Shown piece by piece: positions 10,386-19,322 of a DNA stretch of 64,000 bases. The translations under genes were made by a program, and so were the position numbers. The DNA lies in the NCBI GenBank assembly GCA_963922205.1, contig CAWUHX010000143.1:806001-870000 (forward strand), given 5' to 3'. Below the pieces are notes generated by a model that did not search any database, had not been told where the DNA came from, and saw only the letters and a list, made by a program, of their open reading frames with translations. This DNA comes from Romanomermis culicivorax (Eukaryota; Nematoda; Enoplea; Mermithida; Mermithidae). The first letter of the stretch is position 1. Every line of letters begins with the position of its first letter.

Positions 10386-11513
10386 ATGTCTGTTCTAACC
10401 ACCTTACGGGAGGACAAATCCTCGGATATGAAGTCGGAAACCCATCTCCCTTCACAGATCGAGAACAAGGTCCAGGCAGCATTTGAGAATGCTCTTGGAC
10501 CACTCAACCAAAAGTTAGAGGCCATGAATGGTCGGAGGCACCCTCCCGTGTCCAGCTTTATGGCCCCTCCAACCTTCTCCGGTGCTTCTGGTGAGTCCAT
10601 CACCAATTTTATGTCCCATCTTACTCGTTTCTTTACACTCCAGGGTGTAAGCGAAACGGATCGTGCGTATAAAATCGCCTTTCTGGAGTCATGCCTTACG
10701 GGTCCTGCTCTTGCCTCCTACCGGGCCTTTAGCAGCAGCACTCCACAACCTACCCGCTACGAAGAGTTTACGGCTTTTCTACGGAAAGATTTTCCGGTAG
10801 GGCGCGACTCTGATCTGCATCAGCAGCTGATCCAAGATCGACTGCAGAAGCCGACCGAGTCCGCGATAGTCTACCTTGAGCACCTCAAGAGACTGTCCAG
10901 GGTAGCGTATCCAGATCTCGCGACGGATGTCAGAGATTCTATCATCAAACCTAATTTTCTGCGTGGATTGAAACCGGTCCTCCGAGATACTATCAAGTTT
11001 AGGGAGTTTACGACTCTTGAAGAGACCCTCAAGGCAGCCTGTTACGCAGAATCCCAAATCTTCCGGGACGAGATTCGGTACACCGCACCATCTAACGCCG
11101 TTTTCTCTTCAGAACCTAAACCTGCCAGATATAATCCCGATATGCCTAACAGAAGCGCTAACGGTCGTCAGAGCAATGCTCAAACGTCGTCATCCTCCGC
11201 CGATGAGGTTCGCCGCTTGAAACAGGAAATGGCCAGGCTAACTGCCCACATAGCGAAGCTTATGGCCCAGCAACGTTCACCAGCCCCAATCCAGCAGACG
11301 CCGCCTCCACAGCCGTCGACACCAAATCAGTCTGTCATGCGACGCCCATCGGGAGCACACCTTCAAACGTGCTCCTTCCACGGACTGTGTACACATAGCG
11401 ACGCCGACTGTCGGGCCCAGCGTCCCACCGGTGCCGCTCCCAGTAACAACACCGCTAAACGGTGGTCGCTGTTATTTTTGCCGTACACGTGCCCACCCCA
11501 CAGACCGATGTGA
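10386..11513 (+). CDS. gag: gag: capsid region
   Basis: This 375-codon ORF starts with ATG. Residues about 55-230 match the retrotransposon Gag capsid pattern: a FMAPPTFSG entry, an RFFTLQGV..DRAYKIAFLESCLTGPA block, then a helical region with LQQ/LKRLSR and FLRGLKP motifs. A short coiled coil (about residues 270-295, RRLKQEMARLTAHIAKL) follows. The C-terminus holds CSFHGLCTHSDADC, a Cys/His knuckle-like motif. The classical zinc knuckle lies in the overlapping +1 frame, so the last residues of this frame are probably not the natural end. The protein would form the particle shell and bind element RNA. Confidence 0.85.
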   Translation: MSVLTTLREDKSSDMKSETHLPSQIENKVQAAFENALGPLNQKLEAMNGRRHPPVSSFMAPPTFSGASGESITNFMSHLTRFFTLQGVSETDRAYKIAFLESCLTGPALASYRAFSSSTPQPTRYEEFTAFLRKDFPVGRDSDLHQQLIQDRLQKPTESAIVYLEHLKRLSRVAYPDLATDVRDSIIKPNFLRGLKPVLRDTIKFREFTTLEETLKAACYAESQIFRDEIRYTAPSNAVFSSEPKPARYNPDMPNRSANGRQSNAQTSSSSADEVRRLKQEMARLTAHIAKLMAQQRSPAPIQQTPPPQPSTPNQSVMRRPSGAHLQTCSFHGLCTHSDADCRAQRPTGAAPSNNTAKRWSLLFLPYTCPPHRPM

Positions 11514-12306
11514 TAGGCCATGCCCTCATTGTCGTGAAGTGCGAGTGCACCGATCAACTGCCTGTCCGCAGCGCAATCCGGCAAACACGGCGCCATCGCC
11601 CATCCAAGACGTGATGTTGGCCATCTGGTCAGTTGACCTGGCCAAGAAATACCTGCATTTGCCGTGGACTCTGCTCAACGAGCCATTGCATGTTGAAGCG
11701 CTCACGGTCGCCGACGTGGTGCTTGCGGCACCTGTATCCATGCGACTCTTACAACCCGACGTCACCCGATGGGCATTCGAGTTCATTGCCAATGGGACTA
11801 TCACAATCTCGCCCGTCGAGAAGTTCTTATTGGATGGGGAGCCATCCTCGCCTTCGGTTGATGCTGTCCGCCGTGCAGTCGAACAGGCCAGTCGGATCCT
11901 CCTGCCAGCAGCGCCACCTGTTGCCGCTACACTGCCAACAGAAATGGTCACTATTGCTTCCTCGCCTCCGGCCAAGGAACCAACAACTGATCCCACACCA
12001 CCAGCAACAGCCCAAGAAACACCGCCGGCAGCAGCCCAAGATACATCGCCGGCAGCAGCCCAAAACATATCGCCGGCGCCAGCCCAAGAGACATCTCCGA
12101 CCGCTGCGACCGAGTCGCCCGTCGTCGAACCCATGGCAGTCGATGAGATCTTAAGTCTGGTTAATGAGGATGTCAGCATTGTTGAGGAATCACCGTTCCC
12201 AACGGCAGTCGCCCCATGGTCGCCAAAAGTTGGCATCCTCCGGGAAATCCACCCATGCGGTGGGTTGGTCATTGATTTCCCCGGGTCAGGAACCCATCTC
12301 GTCTGA
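11431..12306 (+). CDS. gag continuation in the +1 frame: zinc knuckle and proline-alanine tail
   Basis: This frame overlaps the capsid ORF by about 80 bases. Near its start it has [14 protein letters not shown] followed by CPHC, a zinc-knuckle arrangement expected just downstream of capsid, so it is read as the C-terminal part of Gag reached by a +1 frameshift or separated by a mutation. The middle (residues about 50-150) has no recognised domain. A tail of four 27-bp repeats (12004-12111) encodes [13 protein letters not shown] units, then an acidic segment precedes the TGA. The in-frame ATG at 11431 need not be a true start. It is in the same frame as the next two ORFs. Confidence 0.65.
   Translation: MPLPVTTPLNGGRCYFCRTRAHPTDRCDRPCPHCREVRVHRSTACPQRNPANTAPSPIQDVMLAIWSVDLAKKYLHLPWTLLNEPLHVEALTVADVVLAAPVSMRLLQPDVTRWAFEFIANGTITISPVEKFLLDGEPSSPSVDAVRRAVEQASRILLPAAPPVAATLPTEMVTIASSPPAKEPTTDPTPPATAQETPPAAAQDTSPAAAQNISPAPAQETSPTAATESPVVEPMAVDEILSLVNEDVSIVEESPFPTAVAPWSPKVGILREIHPCGGLVIDFPGSGTHLV
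12004..12111 (+). repeat. 27-bp coding tandem repeat in gag tail
   Basis: Four in-frame 9-codon units, each centred on GCCCAA followed by an acidic or amide codon and a threonine or isoleucine codon, then CCG-rich sequence. The units differ at a few positions. Confidence 0.85.
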
Positions 12307-12356
12307 CAGGGACGAAGAAGAAATCTGACACTGCCCATCGGGCCAGATTCGTGAAA

Positions 12357-12506
12357 ATGTGTGAACACTTACAAACCACGTTTGTACAGTTGTCTTTGAT
12401 AATAAAAATTGACCATAGTAACATCACTGTTTCTGAGGGTGAGTTTGTCAGCACCGGCAGCTCAGTATCAATTTTGTTGTCTCTCAAGAAGCCGACATCC
12501 ACTTGA
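12357..12506 (+). CDS. possible N-terminal piece of the Env-like protein in another frame
   Basis: An ATG at 12357 opens a 49-codon frame ending in TGA near 12506. It is hydrophobic near its start ([10 protein letters not shown]), has the sequon NIT, and then a strand-like serine/valine-rich segment of the kind seen in ectodomains. The main Env-like frame takes over close to where this one stops, with the frame changing by one base. This may be the missing N-terminus separated by a small indel, or it may be joined by splicing; the evidence is compositional only. Confidence 0.35.
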   Translation: MCEHLQTTFVQLSLIIKIDHSNITVSEGEFVSTGSSVSILLSLKKPTST

Positions 12507-14700
12507 GTTACCGCAGCGTGTAGAGTGTAAACCACAGCAATCTTCATGGAGCCCACGGCGCATGAACGTTACGGTGTATGTTCCTAGCTCAGACCCGATT
12601 ACAACCACAGCGTGGAAATGCACATTGCGCACCCGCAAAGTCTGCACCAACACTGGTTTCTTCGGCTCTAGGGGCATCACTGCAGACGTTATTACCACTC
12701 AGCACTTAGCGCCTGCGGCCTGCACGCTAGCACATCGCACTAAAATGTTTGGCTCACAAAAACTTGTCGGCATTCGCCCTGGCTTTTATAGTACAAACCA
12801 AACATTGGAAGTGATGTACGAATGGTGCTGCAGCGATGTCTGCAAGACAGTGACTAACCTCTTCATTGAGGAGGGACAAATCACTTCGTGGGATGGCACT
12901 ACAGCCCTAAGCACCTTAGGCGATGTAGGTGGATGCAGTCCCACTGCAGGTCAGTGCACTACTCTAGACGGGGTCATTGTCTGGCCTGCACAAAACTTCA
13001 GGGCGTGGTGTCATTATCACCCCAAGGGAAATTACACTGCAGCCATGTCAGGGAACCACGTCATCATCAATGATCTACAGGTTGCCCTCAAGATCCCGGG
13101 AAACTCCCGCGTCTTCCAACTGTGCCCAAAACTACATTCCACCACAGTCCGGACGGATCAGGGTCTTCTCCTACGCATCCATGGGAGATACAATTTGACC
13201 CAAAACTTGTTCAAGCTGGCAAAGGACACACGTCCCGATCCTGTCAATGCCAAACTGAACTATCTGGCTCAGCAGATCAAGGAGTCGGAAATTAACGGTT
13301 TCCGGTTCACGTGGCTTGAGCTCTGCTCTCACGCTCAAGGCTATCTTGATCTGACTTGGCAGTTGCTTCGCTTCGATCCTACATTGGGTGCCCGGGCATT
13401 CCTCCAGAGGAATGACCTGACCGCGGAATTCACAGGCGATGCACTGACAATATGGCCGTGTCAGAAGGTCAACGCCACCTACGTCTACCACTTGTACCGG
13501 GTGGGAAACGCCTGCCACAAGTACTTACCTGTACAGGTCGGCGGCACCATCTATTTCGCCACCCCCGGTGGTCCAGATCTCATTAAATCTAGCCCAATTG
13601 TGCCGTGTCATCACCACTTTACAGGGATTTTCCGAAATCGCTCGGGCTGGTTTACTGAGTCTGGCATGGTCCATGTGAGCCACATCTCACTGGAACTCTT
13701 CTGGAAGCAGCGTTTCAACATCACTCACTTTGATGCACCAGCGCTCTTCCATGACCAGTTGGCGATGACCCCTTCAAACTTTGCCTTCTTTAAACAGAAC
13801 GTTTACAAGACTGAGCAAATTGAAGCGGTACTAAACGGGCTGGTAAACTTTATGGCTGGTGTATCCCTGCAACCAGACGCCATCTACCAGGCTTTTGCAG
13901 GGGTAGGAACCGACATCAAGGCCTCCCTGGAAGGTGTCGGTTTGGCAGCAAACCATGTGATTACTGGTCAACAACACACCCTAGTCCAGGGCTTGCATGC
14001 TGTCCTGAGCGGGCTGGTTCAGTTGATCTTTAACACCCTAATTACCCTGACAGTGCTGGTTGGTGTCCGATACCTAGCCCATCTAGGTGAATCTTATTAT
14101 CTCAGCTACCCTCTGCAGAACAAACAGGTCCGGTTTGTTAGCCGTTTCTCCCCGTTGGGTCTTTACCGCAAAGTCCAATGCTGGATTGGTTTTCACTACG
14201 TGCAAAACGACATGCCGCCCCAGCTCGACAGAATCACACCGTGTTTCGTCATGCTGCTGGATACCAAGGAAACTCCTGCTTTCCTTGACACGGGTTGCCC
14301 CCGCACTATCATTAGCCAACGTCTTCACAAGGCATTGGCTAAAGAAAGTCCGAAGGCGGTCATGGCGTTCCAGCAACATCACGACTTTAACCCATTGATG
14401 AGCATCAGTGGTAAAGCCGTTCATACCATCCTTTCGGGACCATATGAAATCATGTTGCCCGGAAACCGCCAGCGGAACACATGGATCGATATACATCTCC
14501 ATGTGTGCAAGACTACGTCAGCCTTCTGGGCACCTGTTGACCTTATACTCGGACTGGACTTTCTCGAACAGTTCACGAACATTATGTTTGACTACCAACA
14601 TAATGTTTGTCGGCTGGACGCGGTAGAATTGCCCCTCCTGCTGACCACGCCAGAGATTGACCAGATCGACCCCTGGTGGGAGAACACACGTTCTCTATAA
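12406..14700 (+). CDS. Env-like membrane glycoprotein fused to a retropepsin
   Basis: The frame is open from 12406 to the TAA ending at 14700; the first ATG in frame is 12562 (residue 52 if counted from 12409). Residues 52-530 look like an ectodomain: about twenty cysteines, including a WCC motif at 139-141, and seven N-glycosylation sequons at residues 53, 130, 208, 262, 355, 410 and 437. Residues about 534-556 form one hydrophobic membrane span. After it comes a linker and, at about 610-735, an aspartic protease with FLDTGC (active site DTG at 627-629) and ILGLDFL near its end. The fusion-protein class is not clear; a class III (chuvirus-like) or phlebovirus-Gc-like origin are both possible. 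A signal peptide is not obvious in this frame; sequence just upstream in another frame may supply the N-terminus. Position between gag and pol is atypical, since Env normally follows pol. Confidence 0.7.
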   Translation, partial: KLTIVTSLFLRVSLSAPAAQYQFCCLSRSRHPLELPQRVECKPQQSSWSPRRMNVTVYVPSSDPITTTAWKCTLRTRKVCTNTGFFGSRGITADVITTQHLAPAACTLAHRTKMFGSQKLVGIRPGFYSTNQTLEVMYEWCCSDVCKTVTNLFIEEGQITSWDGTTALSTLGDVGGCSPTAGQCTTLDGVIVWPAQNFRAWCHYHPKGNYTAAMSGNHVIINDLQVALKIPGNSRVFQLCPKLHSTTVRTDQGLLLRIHGRYNLTQNLFKLAKDTRPDPVNAKLNYLAQQIKESEINGFRFTWLELCSHAQGYLDLTWQLLRFDPTLGARAFLQRNDLTAEFTGDALTIWPCQKVNATYVYHLYRVGNACHKYLPVQVGGTIYFATPGGPDLIKSSPIVPCHHHFTGIFRNRSGWFTESGMVHVSHISLELFWKQRFNITHFDAPALFHDQLAMTPSNFAFFKQNVYKTEQIEAVLNGLVNFMAGVSLQPDAIYQAFAGVGTDIKASLEGVGLAANHVITGQQHTLVQGLHAVLSGLVQLIFNTLITLTVLVGVRYLAHLGESYYLSYPLQNKQVRFVSRFSPLGLYRKVQCWIGFHYVQNDMPPQLDRITPCFVMLLDTKETPAFLDTGCPRTIISQRLHKALAKESPKAVMAFQQHHDFNPLMSISGKAVHTILSGPYEIMLPGNRQRNTWIDIHLHVCKTTSAFWAPVDLILGLDFLEQFTNIMFDYQHNVCRLDAVELPLLLTTPEIDQIDPWWENTRSL
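14236..14613 (+). other. retropepsin domain 1 (on the Env-like ORF)
   Basis: The domain lies on the presumed cytoplasmic side of the membrane span. It has the active-site triplet DTG in AFLDTGCPRTIIS, a central strand region with SISGKAV, and the closing DLILGLDFLEQF motif followed by a hydrophobic strand, all in normal order and spacing for a single-copy retropepsin that dimerises. Confidence 0.8.
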
Positions 14701-17700
14701 AGAAACTCACACAGGTCGGGATCACGATTGCGGTCCAGGGCTTCGTCCATCTCTCGGCCACACTCATGGGCCTCCTCGGTTGCCTCATCACGTGGGTCCG
14801 CTAGGAGATACCGGCCTTCCTCCAGACGGGCAAGTCCTCATTCATCGATCTTGCATGGATCAGGTTGCCCTCGACCTCCGCCTGGAAATTCTCCAGTTAC
14901 GCTAGAAAAAGGCCCATTCCATGAGCCAAGTGATTCAGATGCCCCGGCATCACCCGTGCCGAATGCGCCAATGCTATCAGACACCGAGATTGAATCACTC
15001 GGAGCTACTCAGAGCCCAAGGGACCATTCAGACCATGTACTCACGGTACAGGACGAGTCAACCCTTCTAAATGACCCGGACCCCTCCGTCGGATATGCTC
15101 TAGTAGGTCTACTATGTCGTACGGGACTGTCGATTCCAAAGCGGTCCAGTAAGACTAAACACACTAGTGGTGCCACCACACCTGATTCCGGTTATGTGGT
15201 CTCTGCTTTCTATTCAAATGATATTCGGACACCCCATATCAAAGTTCTTCTCAACAACTGGGTAGAAGCAAAGGCACTGGTCGACACAGGAGCTGTTTTC
15301 TCACTTCTGGACCACAAGTTAGCGGCCAAGCTGCCCAACTTGACACTTACACAAACCAGGGTTCGTCCTATCGCAGCCAACGGGTCCCCGATCCCACTGC
15401 TAGGAGCAGCCTACATCACGGTAACAGTGGCTGATGTCTCTGAACAGATTCAGGCCCAAATACAGGAGAACTGTTCAGCTGAACTGGTCCTGGGAAAAAA
15501 CTTCCTCAGCCGGTTCAATTGTGTCAGCTTGGACTGGGAGAAATCCTTTCTCCAGTTCAAGGAGAGTAAAATCCCCTGTGACGGTCTCATCCACAGCCCA
15601 CCTTCTGCTCGCGGCGCCTTGCCCCTGAAGGACTTGGTAATTTTGGAGCCTCGCTCCCTGACACGATTCACTGTACCCGTACCACCAATCTATACGAACG
15701 TACCTGAGGTGGCCTTCTTCCCAAAGCACCTCACGGGATCTCAAAGAAACGTATATTTTGCTGGGAGCGTGAGTAGCGTGACCAGCGGTCACATACCACT
15801 TCAAGTAGTTAACCCGAATACTCATTCCGTGGTTCTCTACCCGCACATGACCATCGGACATCTGCAAATGCATAGTGAGCCCTCACGGGGATCACCGGTC
15901 AACTCAGACACCGTCCTTGATCGTCAGTGGGTCAAGGCTAAGGCTGTAATCTCACCGGATATCTCCCCTCAGGACCGGGCAGCCTTACTCGACCTACTGG
16001 TTGCATACACCGACCTCTATGCTCTTGATGAAAAGGACACAGGTTCCACTGATCTCGTCCAGCACGAAATCAGCACGGGTGATGCCCGCCCAGTCCGCCG
16101 TTTCCCTTTTCGGTCCTCACCTAAGGAAAAGGATCTCATCATGCAGGAGGTCAAGGGGCTCCAGGAGAAAGGTATTATTCGGCCAAGCACGTCACCGTGG
16201 GCTACTAATACTGTCCTGGTGCGCAAGAAAAATGGTTCTCACCGTATGTGTGTTGACTTTCGAGGTCTTAACCAGGTCACGAAAAAGGATGTCTACCCTC
16301 TCCCACGAATAGATGACATCCTCAACACACTCAAGGGTATGAAGTATTTCACTACCCTTGATCAGGCTAATGCTTATTGGTCAATCCCGATTGCCGAGGC
16401 AGATAAAGAAAAGACGGCATTCAATACGCCCATTGGACTTTACGAATTCAATTATTTGCCTTTCGGTCTGTGCAACGCACCAGGGACATTTCAACGCCTC
16501 ATGGACCTCCTCCTTGCTGGAATCCAATGGCGCACGGTTCTGACCTATCTCGACGACATTTTGGTGTTCGGGAACTCTCACACCCAAATGCTTGAGCGCC
16601 TGGCAGATGTGTTCGCCCGTCTTCGCCGGGGTGGAATGAAGCTCAGACTGAGCAAGTGCAAATTCTCACACTTAGAGGTAGAGTACCTAGGCTATCGCAT
16701 CTCACAGAGCGGCCTAGAACCTGACCAAGCCAAGCTGGCTGCCGTCCAAAACCTACCCATTCCACAAAATGCCAAAGACATCAAGTCCTTCCTAGGCCTC
16801 GTGTCTTACTACAGGCGTTTCATCCCTGGTTGTGCCCGGCTCAGTGAGCCACTCACTAAGCTCTTATGGAAGGAAACTACTTTCCAGTGGTCAAAACCTC
16901 AGCAGGAGGCGTTCGACAAACTCCGCTGCCTGCTGACCAACCCTCCTATCCTGCGCCATCCGGACTTCTCGAAATCCTTTATCCTTCAAACTGATGCAAG
17001 TATTTCGGGGATAGGAGCGGTTCTAAGCCAGTTAGACAAACTTGGATACGACCATCCTGTCGCCTACGCCAGCCGAGGGTTAACAGCGGCTGAGAAAAAC
17101 TATTCCATTACAGAACTGGAAACTCTCGCTGTTGTCCATTTCGTCAAGCACTTTCGACCATACCTCTTCCAGCACGAGGTGGTCGTTCAGACTGACCATA
17201 CAGCGGTCAAAGCAGTGTTGGAGAAGCCTAACCCCTCTGCTCGGATCGCTCGATGGGGACTCGCGCTCGCTGAATTCAAACTGACAATTCGGCCGCGAAA
17301 AGGTCAGTCTAATGGTAATGCTGATGCATTATCACGCCTGCCGGATCCTAACTTCCTCACCGGTCAGAGTATTGATGATACGCCCCTCTACAGACCTGAG
17401 GGGCATGTTATGATGATCACCGATGGTGTGCAGCACCTGGCGAGATCAAGAACCTTGACCGATGGTGTGCAGCACCTGGCATCATCAAGTATTTCAGCAC
17501 CGATCACTGCTGGTGCGGAGCGCCCGGTACGATCAGAGTCTTATGCCGAGATATCGGTTGGTGCGCAGCACCCCGACCTTTTCGCTGCTCAGCTGGAGGA
17601 TCCGGAGTTAGCCGACATCATTCGCTCTCTTAAGCCTCTGGGCGACCAGAATGATGTGCGAGGCTACCATCTGTTGGATAACATTCTTCAGAAATGGACA

Positions 17701-17994
17701 GGCGAGTCCAATAAGATTGTCATACCCAGATCCATGGTTACTACCATTATCAGGGCTCATCATGATGACATCTTAGCTGGACACTTTGGTGCTAAACGTA
17801 CTGCGGGGCTCATTGCTCGCAGATGCCACTGGCCTTCCCTCAGTCAGGATGTCAAGTCCTTCTGTCAGCGGTGTGATCTTTGCCAACAGAATAAGCCCGC
17901 TCGACAGAAAAACCACTGCGACCCTGAAACCCATCACCATCACGGGACCGTTTCATGGGGTAGGTGTCGACTGTATGGGACCAATGACCACTAG
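14701..17994 (+). CDS. pol: pol: protease, reverse transcriptase, RNase H, N-terminal integrase
   Basis: This frame follows the TAA at 14698-14700 directly and is in the same frame as the Env-like ORF; no early ATG is needed if it is made by readthrough. Counting from the TTG at 14728: a second retropepsin with VDTGAVFSLL (DTG at 186-188) and LVLGKNFL; reverse transcriptase with MCVDFRGLN (507-515), LPFGLCNAPGTFQ and the catalytic YLDD (607-610); Ty3-type RNase H with TDAS (755), the glutamate of ELETLAVV, TDH (822-824) and NADALSR; then the integrase zinc finger with histidines near 1011-1019 and FCQRC (1045-1049). A duplicated TDGVQHLA peptide separates RNase H from integrase. The frame is lost at an A run near 17908-17912, so the catalytic integrase core continues in another frame. 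Confidence 0.92.
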   Translation, partial: RNSHRSGSRLRSRASSISRPHSWASSVASSRGSARRYRPSSRRASPHSSILHGSGCPRPPPGNSPVTLEKGPFHEPSDSDAPASPVPNAPMLSDTEIESLGATQSPRDHSDHVLTVQDESTLLNDPDPSVGYALVGLLCRTGLSIPKRSSKTKHTSGATTPDSGYVVSAFYSNDIRTPHIKVLLNNWVEAKALVDTGAVFSLLDHKLAAKLPNLTLTQTRVRPIAANGSPIPLLGAAYITVTVADVSEQIQAQIQENCSAELVLGKNFLSRFNCVSLDWEKSFLQFKESKIPCDGLIHSPPSARGALPLKDLVILEPRSLTRFTVPVPPIYTNVPEVAFFPKHLTGSQRNVYFAGSVSSVTSGHIPLQVVNPNTHSVVLYPHMTIGHLQMHSEPSRGSPVNSDTVLDRQWVKAKAVISPDISPQDRAALLDLLVAYTDLYALDEKDTGSTDLVQHEISTGDARPVRRFPFRSSPKEKDLIMQEVKGLQEKGIIRPSTSPWATNTVLVRKKNGSHRMCVDFRGLNQVTKKDVYPLPRIDDILNTLKGMKYFTTLDQANAYWSIPIAEADKEKTAFNTPIGLYEFNYLPFGLCNAPGTFQRLMDLLLAGIQWRTVLTYLDDILVFGNSHTQMLERLADVFARLRRGGMKLRLSKCKFSHLEVEYLGYRISQSGLEPDQAKLAAVQNLPIPQNAKDIKSFLGLVSYYRRFIPGCARLSEPLTKLLWKETTFQWSKPQQEAFDKLRCLLTNPPILRHPDFSKSFILQTDASISGIGAVLSQLDKLGYDHPVAYASRGLTAAEKNYSITELETLAVVHFVKHFRPYLFQHEVVVQTDHTAVKAVLEKPNPSARIARWGLALAEFKLTIRPRKGQSNGNADALSRLPDPNFLTGQSIDDTPLYRPEGHVMMITDGVQHLARSRTLTDGVQHLASSSISAPITAGAERPVRSESYAEISVGAQHPDLFAAQLEDPELADIIRSLKPLGDQNDVRGYHLLDNILQKWTGESNKIVIPRSMVTTIIRAHHDDILAGHFGAKRTAGLIARRCHWPSLSQDVKSFCQRCDLCQQNKPARQKNHCDPETHHHHGTVSWGRCRLYGTNDH
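17421..17485 (+). repeat. short in-frame duplication between RNase H and integrase
   Basis: The 23-bp sequence beginning ACCGATGGTGTGCAGCACCT occurs twice, 39 bp apart, encoding TDGVQHLA twice. A looser third relative (TAGAERPVRS) follows. Confidence 0.7.
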
Positions 17995-18721
17995 CGAAGC
18001 TGGCAACCGTTTCATCGTAGTCTTCATCGACTACTTTACGAAATGGGTCGAGGCTTTTGCTACTCCGGACATCACTGCGCACACCATAGCCCGACTGTTT
18101 GTAACGCAAATTGTCTGCCGGCATGGGGCACCGCAAATTCTTCAGTCCGATCGTGGCACTGATTTCACATCAAAACTGATGACTGAGATCACTGCGATCT
18201 GTTCAACGAAGAACATCCACTCTACCGCCTATCATCCGATGACCAACGGCGAGGTGGAAAGAGCTAATCAGACGCTAGCCACACGGCTACGTATGTATGT
18301 TCACCACGGACATACAGATTGGGATGAACACCTACCATACGCTCTGTTTGCCGTCAATATCAGCATGAATGAGTCAACAGGGTACTCCCCCTTTGAACTC
18401 ATGTACGGTCGAACACCCATGCTCCCTGTTGATGCCGCCCTCTCATTCAACCCTCGGGCCCATATCATTAATGTTTCCTCATATGATACGGAGGTCAAAC
18501 GTCATTTCACGAATGCGTTAACCTTAATCCAGAGTCCGATTGAGAAAGCACAGGAGGCCTATGCACAGTCCTACAAATGGAGGGCACAAGATGTCTCATA
18601 CAAAGTAGGGGATCAGGTGCTCAAACTGCGCACTTCCAGCAAATGTGGACTCACTCCTAAATTGCTGCCCATCTACGATGGGCCCTATCTTGTAACAAGT
18701 GTGGCTGTGAGAGCACTATAA
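17910..18721 (+). CDS. integrase catalytic core (frame-shifted continuation of pol)
   Basis: The +1-relative frame carries GPFHGVGVDCMGPM with the first catalytic Asp, SDRGTDF with the second and GEVERANQTL with the Glu, that is the DDE triad of a Ty3/gypsy integrase, followed by the LPYALFAVN and YSPFELMYGR motifs and a GPYLVT strand of the C-terminal domain. It then runs into a stop at 18721 before the domain is complete. The upstream join to the zinc finger requires a one-base change near the AAAAA at 17908-17912. The enzyme would insert the element cDNA into the host chromosome; this copy is probably broken. Confidence 0.85.
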
Positions 18722-19322
18722 ACCAATCGATAATTAGGAAACCTACAGTAAACAGCGACTCTCCCCCAATCGCACACACACCAGGCAAACCTACGTTATC
18801 CGATCCTACTGTAGACAATGCGTCAAGATTTTCGCCCTACGTCATGCAACTCTTTTTACGACTACGCCTACTTAGATTATGATCTAATATTATGTGATGT
18901 TATGACGTTATTACCTAGTTTTTATGTCATTTTTTATGTCTTTTTATTTATATAAATATGTTGGTTTTGTATGTTAAAATTACTTCACCTCTTTTCTACT
19001 AAATCTAGCTTACCTGCTTTTCTTCTCTGCTCCCAAATTTCGTCGTAAGGTCACTGGTAAAACGTCGTCTTTCCATCCGGCTTTTGCGTCCATTGGAACC
19101 TGGAAAGAAATATATTTTCGTTGCGAGACCAAGATTTTCCTTTCGAATTACCTTGGCGTTTTTCTTGATCGTTGCCGCTGCCGTTCATTCCTTGACGTTT
19201 TCGTTGATGATTCTGAAGAAGAAAGAATAATTCAAGAACGTTTTAGCATTCAGTCCGATCTGCAGGTTATTCAGCTACAGTAACCTGTATTTTCCATTGA
19301 CCCAAACATTGACAAACCTTAC
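18722..19322 (+). other. 0.6 kb interruption of the integrase C-terminus
   Basis: Reading frames are closed throughout. Composition turns AT-rich in the middle (about 18880-18990) unlike the element around it. It separates the GPYLVT strand from the VHVNQLRLY tail that normally sit close together. It could be an intron (the right end has a pyrimidine stretch and CTACAG), an insertion or a rearranged patch. I saw no target duplication. Confidence 0.5.

Noticed and set aside
11526..12368. 280-codon minus-strand ORF opposite the gag tail
   Set aside because: It is the antisense of the repeat-rich Gag tail; composition follows the plus-strand codons and no domain is visible.
12562..14700. Calling the Env-like ORF a specific viral family
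   Set aside because: The cysteine and aromatic pattern recalls class III proteins of chuvirus type, but I cannot show this by reading alone.
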